Shown piece by piece: positions 9,567 to 18,633 of a stretch of DNA of 64,000 bases (its first letter is position 1; the number at the start of each line of letters is the position of its first letter). The notes beneath the pieces are model-generated. The model was not told where the DNA came from. It was given only the letters and a program-made list of their open reading frames with translations, and did not search any database. The stretch is from contig NZ_JAPEOK010000001.1 of assembly GCF_026341515.1 (NCBI RefSeq), positions 7,626,001 through 7,690,000 on the forward strand, read 5' to 3'. Source of the stretch: Streptomyces sp. NBC_00878 (GTDB lineage Bacteria; Actinomycetota; Actinomycetes; Streptomycetales; Streptomycetaceae). Both the position numbers and the translations under genes were made by a program.

Positions 9567-9640
9567 TCAGGGGCTGCCTTTAGGGGGCTGCTTTTAGGGG
9601 CGCGAGGAACTGCGCGATCAGCCACAACGAACCCGCGGTT
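9567..9640. repeat. Intergenic repeat, short type, with triplicated leader
   Basis: TTAGGGGCGCGAGGAACTGC then GCGATCAGCCACAACGAACC (9594-9640) is a clear copy of the short repeat type. The 28 bp in front are three variants of GGGGCTGCTTTTA in tandem. The element separates the convergent GH3 and SGNH genes and may act as a terminator for both. Confidence 0.75.
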
Positions 9641-9661
9641 TCAAAACGGCGCCCATCCCCC

Positions 9662-10570
9662 TCAGTCCGGAGGCGTACGCGCGGTCACAGCGGCGTACGC
9701 CATCTCGGCCAACCGCGCCTGCCCGTTCGTACTCGGATGGAACCAGTCCCAGGGGCTCAACTGCTTCATGCCGAACCGGTACTCGAACACCGCCCCACCA
9801 TCGAAGCGGCACCGCTGATCCTTCGCGCACACTTCCCGCAGCACCGAGTTGTACGACTCCACCCGGTCCTGGACCGTGTCCCGCCGCAGCGTCGCCGCCG
9901 AGTCCAGCGCGTCGGCGTCACCGAGCATCGACGGGCAGATGCCGAGCTTCCAGATCTGCTTGCTCAGCTGGTTCGCCCGCCCCTCCGACCACAGCCGCTT
10001 CAGATCGGGCACGCTGGACACGTACACCTGCGTCTTCGGCAGCGCCTCCCGCAGCGTGGTCAGCGCGTCCGTGAACTGGGTGCGGAAGTCCGGCACCGAG
10101 GTCATCGCGGACACGGACGAGCGGCAGGCGTCGTTCGCGCCGGCCATGACCGTGACCAGTTCGGGCTTCCTCGTCGCGGCCTGGGCCATCTGGCCGGGCA
10201 GGTCGGCCATACGGGAGCCGGTCTTCGCGTAGTTCCAGCTGCGCCGGGCGGCGCCGGCCGGCCCGAGGAGGCGTACCGCGAGGCTGTTCACCTTCGTGTC
10301 GGTGCCGGTCGCCCAGGAGACCTCGGGGCAGTCGGACAGCACCGAGCAGGCGTCGAAACCGCGCGTGATGGAGTCGCCGACCGCGGCCAGCGAACGCGGG
10401 CTGCTGTCCCAGGAGGGCGTGGGGGACGGCTTCGCGGCCCGTGCGGCGGTGCCTGAGGGGCCGGGGGAGTCGCCGCCGCTCGCGTCGCATCCGGCCAGCG
10501 CGGCGACGCCGAGCAGGGCCGACGCGGCGCCCACGGCGACACCTCGTGAACGGTGGCCATGCTTCCGCAT
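9662..10570 (-). CDS. SGNH/GDSL hydrolase, lipoprotein
   Basis: The 302-aa protein has a lipobox LAGC with Cys28, so it should be a membrane-anchored exported lipoprotein. Block I is GDSITRGF (nucleophile Ser67), block III is MAGANDA, and block V is DWFHPSTNG near the C-terminus, giving a complete SGNH Ser-His-Asp set. It is likely an esterase, lipase or polysaccharide deacetylase acting outside the membrane. ATG 10570 follows GAGGGG by 8 nt and is preferred over a TTG at 10597. It is divergent from the DUF3145 gene. Confidence 0.9.
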   Translation of the reverse strand: MRKHGHRSRGVAVGAASALLGVAALAGCDASGGDSPGPSGTAARAAKPSPTPSWDSSPRSLAAVGDSITRGFDACSVLSDCPEVSWATGTDTKVNSLAVRLLGPAGAARRSWNYAKTGSRMADLPGQMAQAATRKPELVTVMAGANDACRSSVSAMTSVPDFRTQFTDALTTLREALPKTQVYVSSVPDLKRLWSEGRANQLSKQIWKLGICPSMLGDADALDSAATLRRDTVQDRVESYNSVLREVCAKDQRCRFDGGAVFEYRFGMKQLSPWDWFHPSTNGQARLAEMAYAAVTARTPPD

Positions 10571-10770
10571 CCCCAGTTCCCCTCGCTCCTCGTGCAACTA
10601 CAGACCCACCCACAGGCGTCCCCCCGGGTGAAACCTCCGTGTTTCCAGGCGTTGGGACCGACGGTACGTCACACTCCTTGCGCCGTCGCACGGTAGCCTC
10701 GCCACGTGGCTGCCCAGCCATTGACGTTCCGCCAAAGTAATCAAGATGCCCGTTCTGTCCGGAGGTCCCA

Positions 10771-11265
10771 GTGACGACACGTGGAGTTCTCTACGTGCAC
10801 TCCGCGCCGCGTGCGCTGTGCCCGCACGTCGAATGGGCAGTCGCGGGCGTGCTCGGCACGCGAGTCAGCCTCGACTGGATCCGGCAGCCGGCCGCACCGG
10901 GTACCTGGAGATCCGAGTTCTCCTGGAAGGGCGAGGTCGGCACGGCCTCCAAGCTCGCCTCGGCGCTGCGCGGCTGGCAGATGCTGCGCTTCGAGGTCAC
11001 CGCCGAACCGTGTGCCACCGCCGAGGGCGAGCGCTACAGCTGCACCCCTGAGCTGGGCATCTTCCATGCCGTGACCGGCATCCACGGCGACATCCTGATC
11101 CCCGAGGACCGCCTGCGCGCCGCCCTGGTCCGCTCCCAGCAGGGCGAAACGCAACTGGAGTCCGAACTCACCAGGCTCCTCGGCAAGCCCTGGGACGACG
11201 AACTGGAGCCCTTCCGCTACGCGGGCGAGGGAGCTCCCGTCCGCTGGCTCCACCAGGTGGTCTGA
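10771..11265 (+). CDS. DUF3145 family protein
   Basis: The 164-residue cytosolic protein begins VTTRGVLYVHSAPRALCPHV and is typical of the actinobacterial DUF3145 family, whose function is unknown. The GTG start has GGAGG 7 nt upstream. The gene stands next to fabF in opposite orientation, a common arrangement in Streptomyces, but a link with fatty acid synthesis is only inferred from position. Confidence 0.88.
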   Translation: MTTRGVLYVHSAPRALCPHVEWAVAGVLGTRVSLDWIRQPAAPGTWRSEFSWKGEVGTASKLASALRGWQMLRFEVTAEPCATAEGERYSCTPELGIFHAVTGIHGDILIPEDRLRAALVRSQQGETQLESELTRLLGKPWDDELEPFRYAGEGAPVRWLHQVV

Positions 11266-11291
11266 CAGCCTGCGGCCGACCCCGAACGACA

Positions 11292-11328
11292 AGTGGCCCG
11301 GGTTCCTCACAGAGGAGCCCGGGCCACT
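11292..11328. terminator. Bidirectional terminator between DUF3145 gene and fabF
   Basis: The 16-bp arms AGTGGCCCGGGTTCCT (11292-11307) and AGGAGCCCGGGCCACT (11313-11328) pair with one G-U, around a 5-nt loop. The hairpin sits between the convergent stop codons. Confidence 0.85.
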
Positions 11329-11354
11329 CACCGTCAAGACAAAAACGGCTGAAA

Positions 11355-12650
11355 TCAGACCGTACGGAACGCCAGAACCACGTTGTGCCCGCCAAAGCCG
11401 AACGAGTCGTTCAGCGCGGCGATCCGCCCCTCGACGGGCAGCTTCCGCGCCTCACCCCGAACGATGTCGGCGGTGGCCTCGGCCTCGGGGTCGAGGTTGA
11501 CGACGTTGATGGTCGGCGGCGCGACCCGGTGGTACAGCGCGAGCACGGTGGCGACGGACTCGACACCGCCCGCACCACCCAGCAGATGCCCGGTCATGGA
11601 CTTCGTACCGGAGACCGCGAAGTGGTCGGCATCGTCGCCGAAGACCTTGCGCAGCGCCTTCAGCTCGGCCACGTCACCGGCCGGTGTCGAGGTCGCGTGC
11701 GCGTTGACGTGCACGATCTCGGCCGGGTTCAGGTCGGTGTTTTCGAGCAGGTGCTGCAGGGCGGCCGCGATACCGCGGCCCTCCGGCTCCGGCTGCACGA
11801 TGTCGTGGCCGTCGGAGGAGATGCCCTGGCCGACCGCCTCCGCGTACACCCGGGCACCGCGCTTGGCGGCGTGCTCGGCCGACTCCAGGACCAGGACACC
11901 GGCCCCCTCGCCGAGGACGAAGCCGTCACGGCCGAGGTCGTAGGGGCGCGAAGCGCCCTGCGGGTCGTCGTTGTTCTTGGACATCGCCATCATGTTGCCG
12001 AAGGCGGCGATGGGCAGCGGGTGGATCGCCGCCTCCGTACCACCGGCGACGACGACGTCGGCGCGGCCGGTGCGGATCATCTCGATCGCGTAGCCGATGG
12101 CCTCGGCGCCCGACGCGCAGGCGGAGACCGGGGTGTGCACACCGGCGCGCGCGCCGACGAGCAGACCCACGTTGGCCGACGGGCCGTTCGGCATCAGCAT
12201 GGGGACGGTGTGCGGGGAGACGCGGCGTACGCCCCTCTCCTTGAGCACGTCGTACTGGTCGAGCAGGGTGGTGACGCCACCGATGCCGGAGGCGATGACC
12301 GTGCCGAGCCGGTCGGGGTCGACCGCGGGGCCCGGCGCGGCGGCGTCCGATGTCTCGGCGCCCGCCCTCTCGGTGTAACCGGCGTCCGCCCAGGCCTCCT
12401 TGGCCGCGATCAGCGCGAACTGCGCCGAGCGGTCGAGGCGGCGGGCCTGCGGGCGCGGAATGACCTCGCCCGGTTCCACGGCGATCTGTGCCGCGATGCG
12501 GACCGCCTGGTCGGCGGCCCATTCCTGCTCCAGGGGGCGGACTCCGGAACGTCCGGCGACCAGGCCCTCCCAGGTAGAGGCTGCGTCGCCACCCAGCGGT
12601 GTGGTTGCGCCGATACCGGTGACGACCACGGTGCGATTGGTCGGGCTCAC
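11355..12650 (-). CDS. fabF: 3-oxoacyl-ACP synthase II (KASII)
   Basis: The 431-aa condensing enzyme elongates acyl-ACP with malonyl-ACP in type II fatty acid synthesis. The Cys-His-His triad is complete: C178 in VSACASG, H318 in NAHATSTPAGD and H355 in TGHLLGGAGG. It is the last gene of the fabD-fabH-acpP-fabF operon. The start is GTG 12650 (VSPTNRTVVVTG), preceded by GGAGAAAG. An open upstream extension has no better site. Confidence 0.97.
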   Translation of the reverse strand: MSPTNRTVVVTGIGATTPLGGDAASTWEGLVAGRSGVRPLEQEWAADQAVRIAAQIAVEPGEVIPRPQARRLDRSAQFALIAAKEAWADAGYTERAGAETSDAAAPGPAVDPDRLGTVIASGIGGVTTLLDQYDVLKERGVRRVSPHTVPMLMPNGPSANVGLLVGARAGVHTPVSACASGAEAIGYAIEMIRTGRADVVVAGGTEAAIHPLPIAAFGNMMAMSKNNDDPQGASRPYDLGRDGFVLGEGAGVLVLESAEHAAKRGARVYAEAVGQGISSDGHDIVQPEPEGRGIAAALQHLLENTDLNPAEIVHVNAHATSTPAGDVAELKALRKVFGDDADHFAVSGTKSMTGHLLGGAGGVESVATVLALYHRVAPPTINVVNLDPEAEATADIVRGEARKLPVEGRIAALNDSFGFGGHNVVLAFRTV

Positions 12651-12734
12651 GGGAATTCTTTCTCCAACGATACGAGGATTCAGCGGCGCCACCGCCGGGT
12701 GGCGGGGCTAGCAGCGTTCGGGCCGGGGGGTGGC

Positions 12735-12983
12735 TCAGCCCTGGTGCTTCAGGATGTACTCGGTCGCGTCGCCGACCGTCTTGAGGTTCTTGACGTCGTC
12801 GTCCGGGATCTTGACGTCGAAGCGCTCTTCAGCGGCGACGACGACCTCGACCATGGACAGCGAGTCGACGTCCAGATCGTCGGTGAAGGACTTCTCCAGC
12901 TGGACGTCCTCGACCGGGATGCCGGCGATCTCGTTCACGATGTCGGCGAGACCGGCGACGATCTCTTCCTGAGTGGCGGCCAT
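12735..12983 (-). CDS. acpP: Acyl carrier protein of fatty acid synthesis
   Basis: The 82-residue acidic protein has the phosphopantetheine-attachment motif DVDSLS with Ser41. It carries growing acyl chains between the Fab enzymes. It lies between fabH and fabF in one operon, with gaps of about 85 and 71 bp. Confidence 0.97.
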   Translation of the reverse strand: MAATQEEIVAGLADIVNEIAGIPVEDVQLEKSFTDDLDVDSLSMVEVVVAAEERFDVKIPDDDVKNLKTVGDATEYILKHQG

Positions 12984-13054
12984 GGCAGGCGCTCCTTCTT
13001 GTGTATCCAGAGGGTGTGGCGGTACTCCCGCCCGGAGGGTTCCGGACGGTGTGC

Positions 13055-14086
13055 CTAGGGGAGGGTAACGACCGTCGCTGCGTACACGAGACCCGCCCCG
13101 AAGCCGATGACGAGCGCGGTGTCGCCGCTCTTCGCCTCGCCGGTCGCCAGGAGCCGCTCCATAGCGAGCGGAATCGAGGCGGCCGAGGTGTTACCGGTGG
13201 TGCGCACGTCACGCGCGACCGTGACGTGTTCCGGCAGCTTGAGAGTCTTCACCATCGAGTCGATGATCCGCTCGTTGGCCTGGTGAGGAATGAAGGCATC
13301 CAAGTCGTCCGCAGTGAGTCCGGCGGCGTCCAGCGCCTCCTTGGCGACCTTCGCCATCTCGAACACGGCCCAGCGGAACACCGCCTGGCCTTCCTGCGTG
13401 ATCGCGGGGAACTTGACCTCGCCCTTGGAGTCCAGGGGTAGTTGGGACACGTCACCGATCCGGAACTGGTCCCAGGGGACGGTCTGCTTGATCGTGGCGG
13501 CCTTGTCGCCCTCGGAGCCCCAGACGGTGGGGCCGATGTGCGGCTCCTCGGAGGGGCCCACGACGACCGCGCCCGCGCCGTCGCCGAACAGGAAGGCCGT
13601 CGCGCGGTCCTCCGGGTCGGTGAGGTCGGACAGCCGCTCGACGCCGATGACGAGCACGTAGTCGGCGGAACCATCCACCACCATGCCCTTGGCCAGCGTC
13701 AGTCCGTAGCCGAAACCGGCGCAGCCCGCCGAGATGTCGAAGGCCGCGGCCTTCGCCGTGCCGAGCTTGTCGGCGATCTCGGTGGCGATGGCCGGGGTCT
13801 GGCTGAAGTGCGAGACGGTCGCGACGACCACTGCGCCGATCTGCTCGGCGCTGACCCCGGCGTTGGCGATCGCCTTGCCGGACGCCTCGATCGACATCGC
13901 GGCGACGGTCTCCTCATCGTTCGCCCAGTGCCGCGACTCGATGCCGGAGCGCGAGCGGATCCACTCGTCGGACGAGTCGATGCGTTCGAGGATCACCTCG
14001 TTCGGCACGACACGGACCGGGCGGTAGCCGCCGACGCCGAGGATGCGCGCGTACGGGGCGCCCTTGTGGGCCCTGATCTTCGACAT
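13055..14086 (-). CDS. fabH: 3-oxoacyl-ACP synthase III (KASIII)
   Basis: The 343-aa enzyme starts fatty acid synthesis by condensing acyl-CoA primers with malonyl-ACP, and in streptomycetes it takes branched primers. The catalytic triad is C122 (DISAGCAGF), H268 (IPHQAN) and N299 (TTGNTSAAS). ATG 14086 has AAGGAG 9 nt upstream. The stop of fabD is 14 bp away, so the two are co-transcribed. Confidence 0.97.
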   Translation of the reverse strand: MSKIRAHKGAPYARILGVGGYRPVRVVPNEVILERIDSSDEWIRSRSGIESRHWANDEETVAAMSIEASGKAIANAGVSAEQIGAVVVATVSHFSQTPAIATEIADKLGTAKAAAFDISAGCAGFGYGLTLAKGMVVDGSADYVLVIGVERLSDLTDPEDRATAFLFGDGAGAVVVGPSEEPHIGPTVWGSEGDKAATIKQTVPWDQFRIGDVSQLPLDSKGEVKFPAITQEGQAVFRWAVFEMAKVAKEALDAAGLTADDLDAFIPHQANERIIDSMVKTLKLPEHVTVARDVRTTGNTSAASIPLAMERLLATGEAKSGDTALVIGFGAGLVYAATVVTLP

Positions 14087-14100
14087 GCTCTGTCGGCTCC

Positions 14101-15027
14101 TTACGCGCTCAGGCCGGAGGCATGCTCGGCGATGAGCTCGCGAGCCGCTTCGAGGTCGTCGGGTGTCTTGAGCGCCAGCGTCTGCACGCCGGGCAGCGCG
14201 CGCTTGGCGAGACCGGTCAGGGTGCCGCCGGGGCACACCTCCAGCAGCGCCGTCACGCCGAGTTCCGCGAAGGTCTCCATGCACAGGTCCCAGCGGACCG
14301 GGTTGGCGACCTGGCCGACCAGCCGGGCCAGGACCTCCGAGCCGGCGGCGACGGCCTGCCCGTCCTTGTTCGACACGTACGTGACCGTCGGGTCGGCGGG
14401 CGACAGCTCGGCCGCGGCGCGGGCGAGGACGTCGACCGCCGGGGTCATGTGGTGCGTGTGGAACGCGCCCGCGACCTTCAGGGCCACCACGCGGCGTACG
14501 CCCTCGGGCTTGTTGTCCGCCAGCGCGGCCAGCTCCTCCAGCGTGCCGGCGGCCACGACCTGGCCCGCGCCGTTCACGTTCGCCGGGGTCAGGCCCAGCT
14601 TCTCCAGGTGCGGGATCGTCACTTCGGGGTCGCCACCGAGCAGCGCCGACATCCCGGTCTCGGTGACCGCGGCGGCCTCGGCCATCGCCAGGCCCCGCTT
14701 GCGTACGAGCGCCAGCGCGGCCGTGTCGTCCAGGACGCCCGCGAGGACGGCGGCCGTGATCTCGCCGACGCTGTGCCCCGCGACGGCACCGGGGAAGACG
14801 GCACCCAGTGCCGAGGCGGACAGGAGCCCGGCCGCCACCAGCAGCGGCTGCGCGACCGCGGTGTTCCGGATCGCGTCCGCGTCCGCCTGTGTGCCGTAGT
14901 GGGCAAGGTCGAGCCCTATGGCGTCCGACCAGGCGGCGACGCGGTCGGCGGCGCCGGGAAGGTCGAGCCAAGGAGTGAGGAAGCCGGGCGTCTGGGCGCC
15001 CTGGCCGGGAGCGACGAGTACGAGCAC
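14101..15027 (-). CDS. fabD: Malonyl-CoA:ACP transacylase
   Basis: The 308-residue enzyme loads malonate from CoA onto ACP. The nucleophile is Ser86 in GHSVGE and the partner is His190 in AGAFHTHHM. APGQGAQTPG is the usual N-terminal motif. It is the first gene of the fab operon. GTG 15027 gives VLVLVAPGQ; a second GTG at 15033 would add two residues and cannot be excluded. Confidence 0.96.
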   Translation of the reverse strand: MLVLVAPGQGAQTPGFLTPWLDLPGAADRVAAWSDAIGLDLAHYGTQADADAIRNTAVAQPLLVAAGLLSASALGAVFPGAVAGHSVGEITAAVLAGVLDDTAALALVRKRGLAMAEAAAVTETGMSALLGGDPEVTIPHLEKLGLTPANVNGAGQVVAAGTLEELAALADNKPEGVRRVVALKVAGAFHTHHMTPAVDVLARAAAELSPADPTVTYVSNKDGQAVAAGSEVLARLVGQVANPVRWDLCMETFAELGVTALLEVCPGGTLTGLAKRALPGVQTLALKTPDDLEAARELIAEHASGLSA

Positions 15028-15116
15028 TCTCACACTCTCTCTTGTGGATGGGCACGGCCGCCCGTGGGGACAAGGACGAAGAACCGGAGGGGGAATTGTA
15101 GGGCCTCGACAAAAGC
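15028..15116 (-). promoter_or_regulatory. Probable fab operon promoter region
   Basis: The 89 bp between fasR and fabD contain a -10-like TACAAT on the minus strand (15095-15100). No matching -35 box at good spacing is evident, so activator dependence would make sense. In S. coelicolor, FasR binds upstream of fabD and activates the operon. The binding site itself is not identifiable here by eye. Confidence 0.35.
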
Positions 15117-16322
15117 CTAGAGTTGGGGATCCCCATCGGCCAGACGCCCCAGGATCAGCGCGATCCGCAACGTGAACGCCGAACGTACATCGGAAGGCGA
15201 CCAACCGGTGACGTCAGTCACACGTCGTAGCCGGTAGCGCACGGTGTTGGGATGCACGAACAGCATCCGGGCCGCCCCTTCGAGACTGCTCGCCTGTTCA
15301 AGATAGACGCTCAGCGTCTCCAGAAGAGCCGACCCGGCCTCCTCCAGTGGTCTGTAGATCTCCTCCACCAGCTGATCACGGGCAGCGGGGTCCGAGGCGA
15401 TCGCGCGCTCCGGCAGCAGATCGTCCGCCAGAACCGGCCGCGGGGCGTCCTGCCAGGCGAAACACGCCTTGAGACCGGCGGCCGCGGCCTGCGCGGAGCG
15501 GGTCGCGGCGAGCAGGTCGGGCACGACGGGACCGGCCACCACGGCTCCCGCGGCATACGGCCCGATCAGGGACTTGGCGACCCCGAGCGGGTTGTCGCTG
15601 CCGCCCGCGATGACGACCAGCCGGTCTCCGAGCACCCCGGTCAGCACCTGGAGCTTGGCGTGCCGGGCGGCCCGCCGGATGGCCTCGACCGTCAGCTCAC
15701 TGTCACCGTCGGGTGCCGTGCCCAGCACCACGCACACATGCTCGGGTGAGTTCCAGCCGAGCGCCGCGGCACGGGACACCGCCCCCTCGTCGGCCTCTCC
15801 GGAGAGGACGGCGTTCACGACCAGCGACTCCAGCCGGGCGTCCCAGGCACCGCGTGCCTCGGCGGCCTGCGCGTACACCTGGGCGGTGGCGAAGGCGATC
15901 TCCCGCGCGTACACGAGGAGCGCCTCGCGCAGTACGTTCTCGTCGCCCGGGGCCGCGACCTCGTCGATCGCGGACTCCATCACCTCGATCGTCGTCCGCA
16001 CCATCTCCACGGTCTGGCGCAGGGTGATCGCCCTGGTCAGCTCGCGCGGCGCGGTGCCGAAGACATCGGTGGAGATGGCCTGCGGGGCATCCGGATGCCG
16101 GAACCACTCGGTGAATGCGGCGATACCGGCCTGGGCCACGAGACCGATCCACGACCGGTTCTCCGGGGGCATCGCCCGGTACCACGGCAGCGTCTCGTCC
16201 ATGCGCGCGATGGCCTGGGCGGCGAGACTGCCGGACGACTTCTCCAGCCGCTTCAGGGTCGCGGTGTGCGCGTGGGCGGCGCGGGCGGCGCGTTCGGTGT
16301 TGCTGGATTCGGGTTCGGGCAC
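15117..16322 (-). CDS. fasR: PucR-type transcriptional activator of fatty acid synthesis, FasR-like
   Basis: The 401-aa regulator has a C-terminal helix-turn-helix of the PucR/CdaR type (SLEGAARMLFVHPNTVRYRL, near residue 350). The central GGDEF-related region is typical of such proteins. It lies immediately upstream of fabD on the same strand, as the S. coelicolor activator FasR does. FasR is known there to be needed for fab transcription and membrane lipid balance. The start GTG 16322 is chosen by similarity of the first residues (VPEPE) to that protein. Its ribosome site is weak. Confidence 0.9.
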   Translation of the reverse strand: MPEPESSNTERAARAAHAHTATLKRLEKSSGSLAAQAIARMDETLPWYRAMPPENRSWIGLVAQAGIAAFTEWFRHPDAPQAISTDVFGTAPRELTRAITLRQTVEMVRTTIEVMESAIDEVAAPGDENVLREALLVYAREIAFATAQVYAQAAEARGAWDARLESLVVNAVLSGEADEGAVSRAAALGWNSPEHVCVVLGTAPDGDSELTVEAIRRAARHAKLQVLTGVLGDRLVVIAGGSDNPLGVAKSLIGPYAAGAVVAGPVVPDLLAATRSAQAAAAGLKACFAWQDAPRPVLADDLLPERAIASDPAARDQLVEEIYRPLEEAGSALLETLSVYLEQASSLEGAARMLFVHPNTVRYRLRRVTDVTGWSPSDVRSAFTLRIALILGRLADGDPQL

Positions 16323-16406
16323 GGGACAAGACTGCCTTATCAGGACGCGAGTATGCGGCGGCGGGTCTCGGGTGGCCCGCCCGACGGGTCTACGGTGGGG
16401 TCCGTG

Positions 16407-17063
16407 ATGGACGTACGGCGCGCCGGCGAGCGCTACCGCGGAGGCGACCCGGCGGCCGGGATCGAGTCCCTGCACGCCTTCTCCTTCGGCCCGCACTACG
16501 ACCCGGACAACCTCCGCTTCGGCGCGGTCATCGCCTGCAACGAGGAACGGCTCGCGCCCGGTGCCGGCTTCGACGAGCACCCGCACAGCCACACCGAGAT
16601 CGTCACCTGGGTCGTCGAGGGCGAGCTGACCCACCGCGACTCGACCGGCCACGCGTCAGTGGTACGCCCCGGGGACGTCCAGCGCCTCAGCGCGGCGGGC
16701 GGGGTCCGCCACACCGAACGCAACGACGGGGACACACCCCTGACCTTCGTCCAGATGTGGCTCGCCCCGCTGGAGCCGGGCGGCGATCCCGCGTACGAGG
16801 TCGTCCACGGCATCGCCGACTCCACCCCGTACGCCGTCCCGGAGGCGGCCGCGATGCTCCACGTACGCCGCCTCACGCCGGGCGAGCGGACTGCGGTCCC
16901 GGACGCGCCCTTCGTGTACGCCCATGTCGTACGCGGCGAAGTCCTGCTGGACGACTCGCTGCTGAGCCCGGGCGACGCGGTCCGGATCACGAACGCGAAG
17001 GACCTGGAGGCGGTGGCCCGCAACGGGGCCGAGGCAGAGCTGCTGCTCTGGGAGATGGCGTAG
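16407..17063 (+). CDS. Pirin family protein
   Basis: The 218-aa bicupin has the metal-binding set H-x-H in FDEHPHSHTEIVTWV with further His and Glu residues in VEGELTHRD and VRHTERN. Bacterial pirins are iron-binding cupins, some with quercetinase activity and others acting as regulators. The precise role here is unknown. ATG 16407 is used; GTG 16404 is three bases upstream. The gene is divergent from fasR. Confidence 0.9.
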   Translation: MDVRRAGERYRGGDPAAGIESLHAFSFGPHYDPDNLRFGAVIACNEERLAPGAGFDEHPHSHTEIVTWVVEGELTHRDSTGHASVVRPGDVQRLSAAGGVRHTERNDGDTPLTFVQMWLAPLEPGGDPAYEVVHGIADSTPYAVPEAAAMLHVRRLTPGERTAVPDAPFVYAHVVRGEVLLDDSLLSPGDAVRITNAKDLEAVARNGAEAELLLWEMA

Positions 17064-17071
17064 GGCTCGCG

Positions 17072-17935
17072 CTACAACTCGGCCAGCACGGCGTCCGTGA
17101 ACGCGGGCCACACCTCGACGGCCCACGGCCCGAACGCCCGGTCCGTCAGCGCCACACAGGCGACCCCTGTGCCCTTCCCGCCCGCCCACGCTGTGCCCTT
17201 CCCGCCCGCCCACCCTGCGTCTGGGTCGATCCACAGGAACGTACCCGACTGCCCGAAGTGTCCGAAGGTCCGCGGCGAGGATGAACTCCCCGTCCAGTGG
17301 GGCGACTTGGAGTCCCGGATCTCGAAGCCGAGGCCCCAGTCGTTGGGGTTCTGATGCCCGTATCCCGGCAGGACACCCTTCGTCCCCGGGTACTGCACGG
17401 TCATCGCCTCGGCGACGGTCCGTGGGTCGAGCAGCCGCGGCGCCTGCACCTCGGCGGCGAACCGCACCAGATCGTCGACGGTCGAGACCCCGTCCTTCGC
17501 GGGCGAGCCCTCCAGGGTCGTCGACGTCATCCCGAGCGGTTCGAGCACGGCCTGCTTCAGATACTCGGCGAAGGGAATCTCCGTCGCCTTGGCGAGGTGA
17601 TCCCCCAACTGCTCGAACCCGGCGTTGGAGTAGAGCCGCCGCTGCCCCGGAGCCGCCGTCATCCGGTGCTCGTCAAAGGCAAGCCCACTCGTGTGCGCGA
17701 GCAACTGCCGCACGGTCGCCCCGTCGGCCCCGGCGGGCTCGTCGAGGTCGACGGCCCCTTCCTCGTACGCGACGAGGACGGCGTAGGCGGTCAGCGGCTT
17801 GGTGACAGAGGCAAGCGCGAACGGTCGGGTGACGGGGCCGTGACTCCCGAGCACAACACCGTCCGCCCGCACGACGGCGGCGGCAGCGGTGGGAACGGGC
17901 CACTCTTCAATCAGCGCAAGACTCTCCAAAGGCAT
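17072..17935 (-). CDS. Beta-lactamase-related serine hydrolase
   Basis: The 287-residue protein belongs to the class C beta-lactamase/esterase family. It has the SxxK motif in ASVTKPLTAY, the Tyr motif YSN, and HFGQSG in place of the KTG box. There is no signal peptide, so it is probably a cytosolic esterase or peptidase. Near the C-terminus the segment WAGGKGTAWAGGKGTG is an in-frame tandem duplication, from a 24-bp DNA repeat at about 17160-17213. It converges with the pirin gene with 8 bp between stops. Confidence 0.88.
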   Translation of the reverse strand: MPLESLALIEEWPVPTAAAAVVRADGVVLGSHGPVTRPFALASVTKPLTAYAVLVAYEEGAVDLDEPAGADGATVRQLLAHTSGLAFDEHRMTAAPGQRRLYSNAGFEQLGDHLAKATEIPFAEYLKQAVLEPLGMTSTTLEGSPAKDGVSTVDDLVRFAAEVQAPRLLDPRTVAEAMTVQYPGTKGVLPGYGHQNPNDWGLGFEIRDSKSPHWTGSSSSPRTFGHFGQSGTFLWIDPDAGWAGGKGTAWAGGKGTGVACVALTDRAFGPWAVEVWPAFTDAVLAEL

Positions 17936-17995
17936 GAGCAAGAGCCTACGACCAGGGCCAAACGAGGGTTCAGGGCAGCACCCGTCTTTTGTCTT

Positions 17996-18066
17996 TTAGG
18001 GGCGCGGGGCTGTGTTCATTTTGCGGCTCCGCCGCGTGGGCGCGACCAGCCCCCACCGGCCCGCAC
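17996..18066. repeat. Intergenic hairpin repeat, long type
   Basis: TTTTAGGGGCGCGGGGCTGT ... GCGGCTCCGCCGCGTGGGCG CGACCAGCCCCCACC. GGGGCTG pairs with CAGCCCC and GCGG with CCGC inside it, giving a branched hairpin. It ends directly at the GNAT stop codon and could terminate that gene. Confidence 0.8.
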
Positions 18067-18537
18067 TCAAAACCGAAGCCGCATCAAAGGATCAGGCGTA
18101 CGAACAAACCCCATCGCCGCATAAAGCGGCGCAGCCTCCGCCGACGCGGTCAGATCGATCTGCCCGACCCCCTGCTCCCGGAACCACTCCACCAGCGCCT
18201 CCATACAGGCCCGCGCGTACCCCCGCCGCCGCACCTCGGGATCGGTCGCGACACTGAACACGTATCCGACCCGCCCGTGCGGATTCCCGGCCCGCCCGAT
18301 CCGGTACTCCAAGGTCCCCACGACAAGCGCCCCCAGCGCCCCCACCCGCTCGGGATGATCGACGACGAACGCCGCCAAACCCCCGTCGGGATCGGCCAGC
18401 CGCCCCCGTATGGTGGCCAGGGACTCGGCATGCCACTCGGTGGACGTGTCCGCCCCGGCCATGGAGTCGATCATCACCTGCCGCAGTCGGATCAGTTCCT
18501 CGGCGTCCTCGGGCACGGCACGACGTACAAGACTCAT
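18067..18537 (-). CDS. GNAT family N-acetyltransferase
   Basis: The 156-aa protein has the GNAT fold. The acetyl-CoA-binding motif A is VATDPEVRRRGYARACMEAL, matching the Q/RxxGxG/A loop. The C-terminal AAPLYAAMGF is typical of motif B. The acceptor substrate is not predictable. ATG 18537 starts the MSLVRRAVPED segment. It is divergent from the MerR gene. Confidence 0.88.
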   Translation of the reverse strand: MSLVRRAVPEDAEELIRLRQVMIDSMAGADTSTEWHAESLATIRGRLADPDGGLAAFVVDHPERVGALGALVVGTLEYRIGRAGNPHGRVGYVFSVATDPEVRRRGYARACMEALVEWFREQGVGQIDLTASAEAAPLYAAMGFVRTPDPLMRLRF

Positions 18538-18598
18538 GATCGGCACGGTAGCCACGGACCCCGGCCGATGTCGTCGGAATTTCATCCGAATCCGCTTG

Positions 18599-18616
18599 CT
18601 TGGAGTGCACTCCAAG
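18599..18616. promoter_or_regulatory. MerR-type operator
   Basis: CTTGGAGTGCACTCCAAG is a perfect 18-bp palindrome of the kind bound by MerR proteins. It precedes a -10-like TTTTAGCGT (18618-18626). The distance to the ATG at 18634 implies a very short or absent 5' leader. Confidence 0.75.
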
Positions 18617-18633
18617 GTTTTAGCGTGGAGGCC

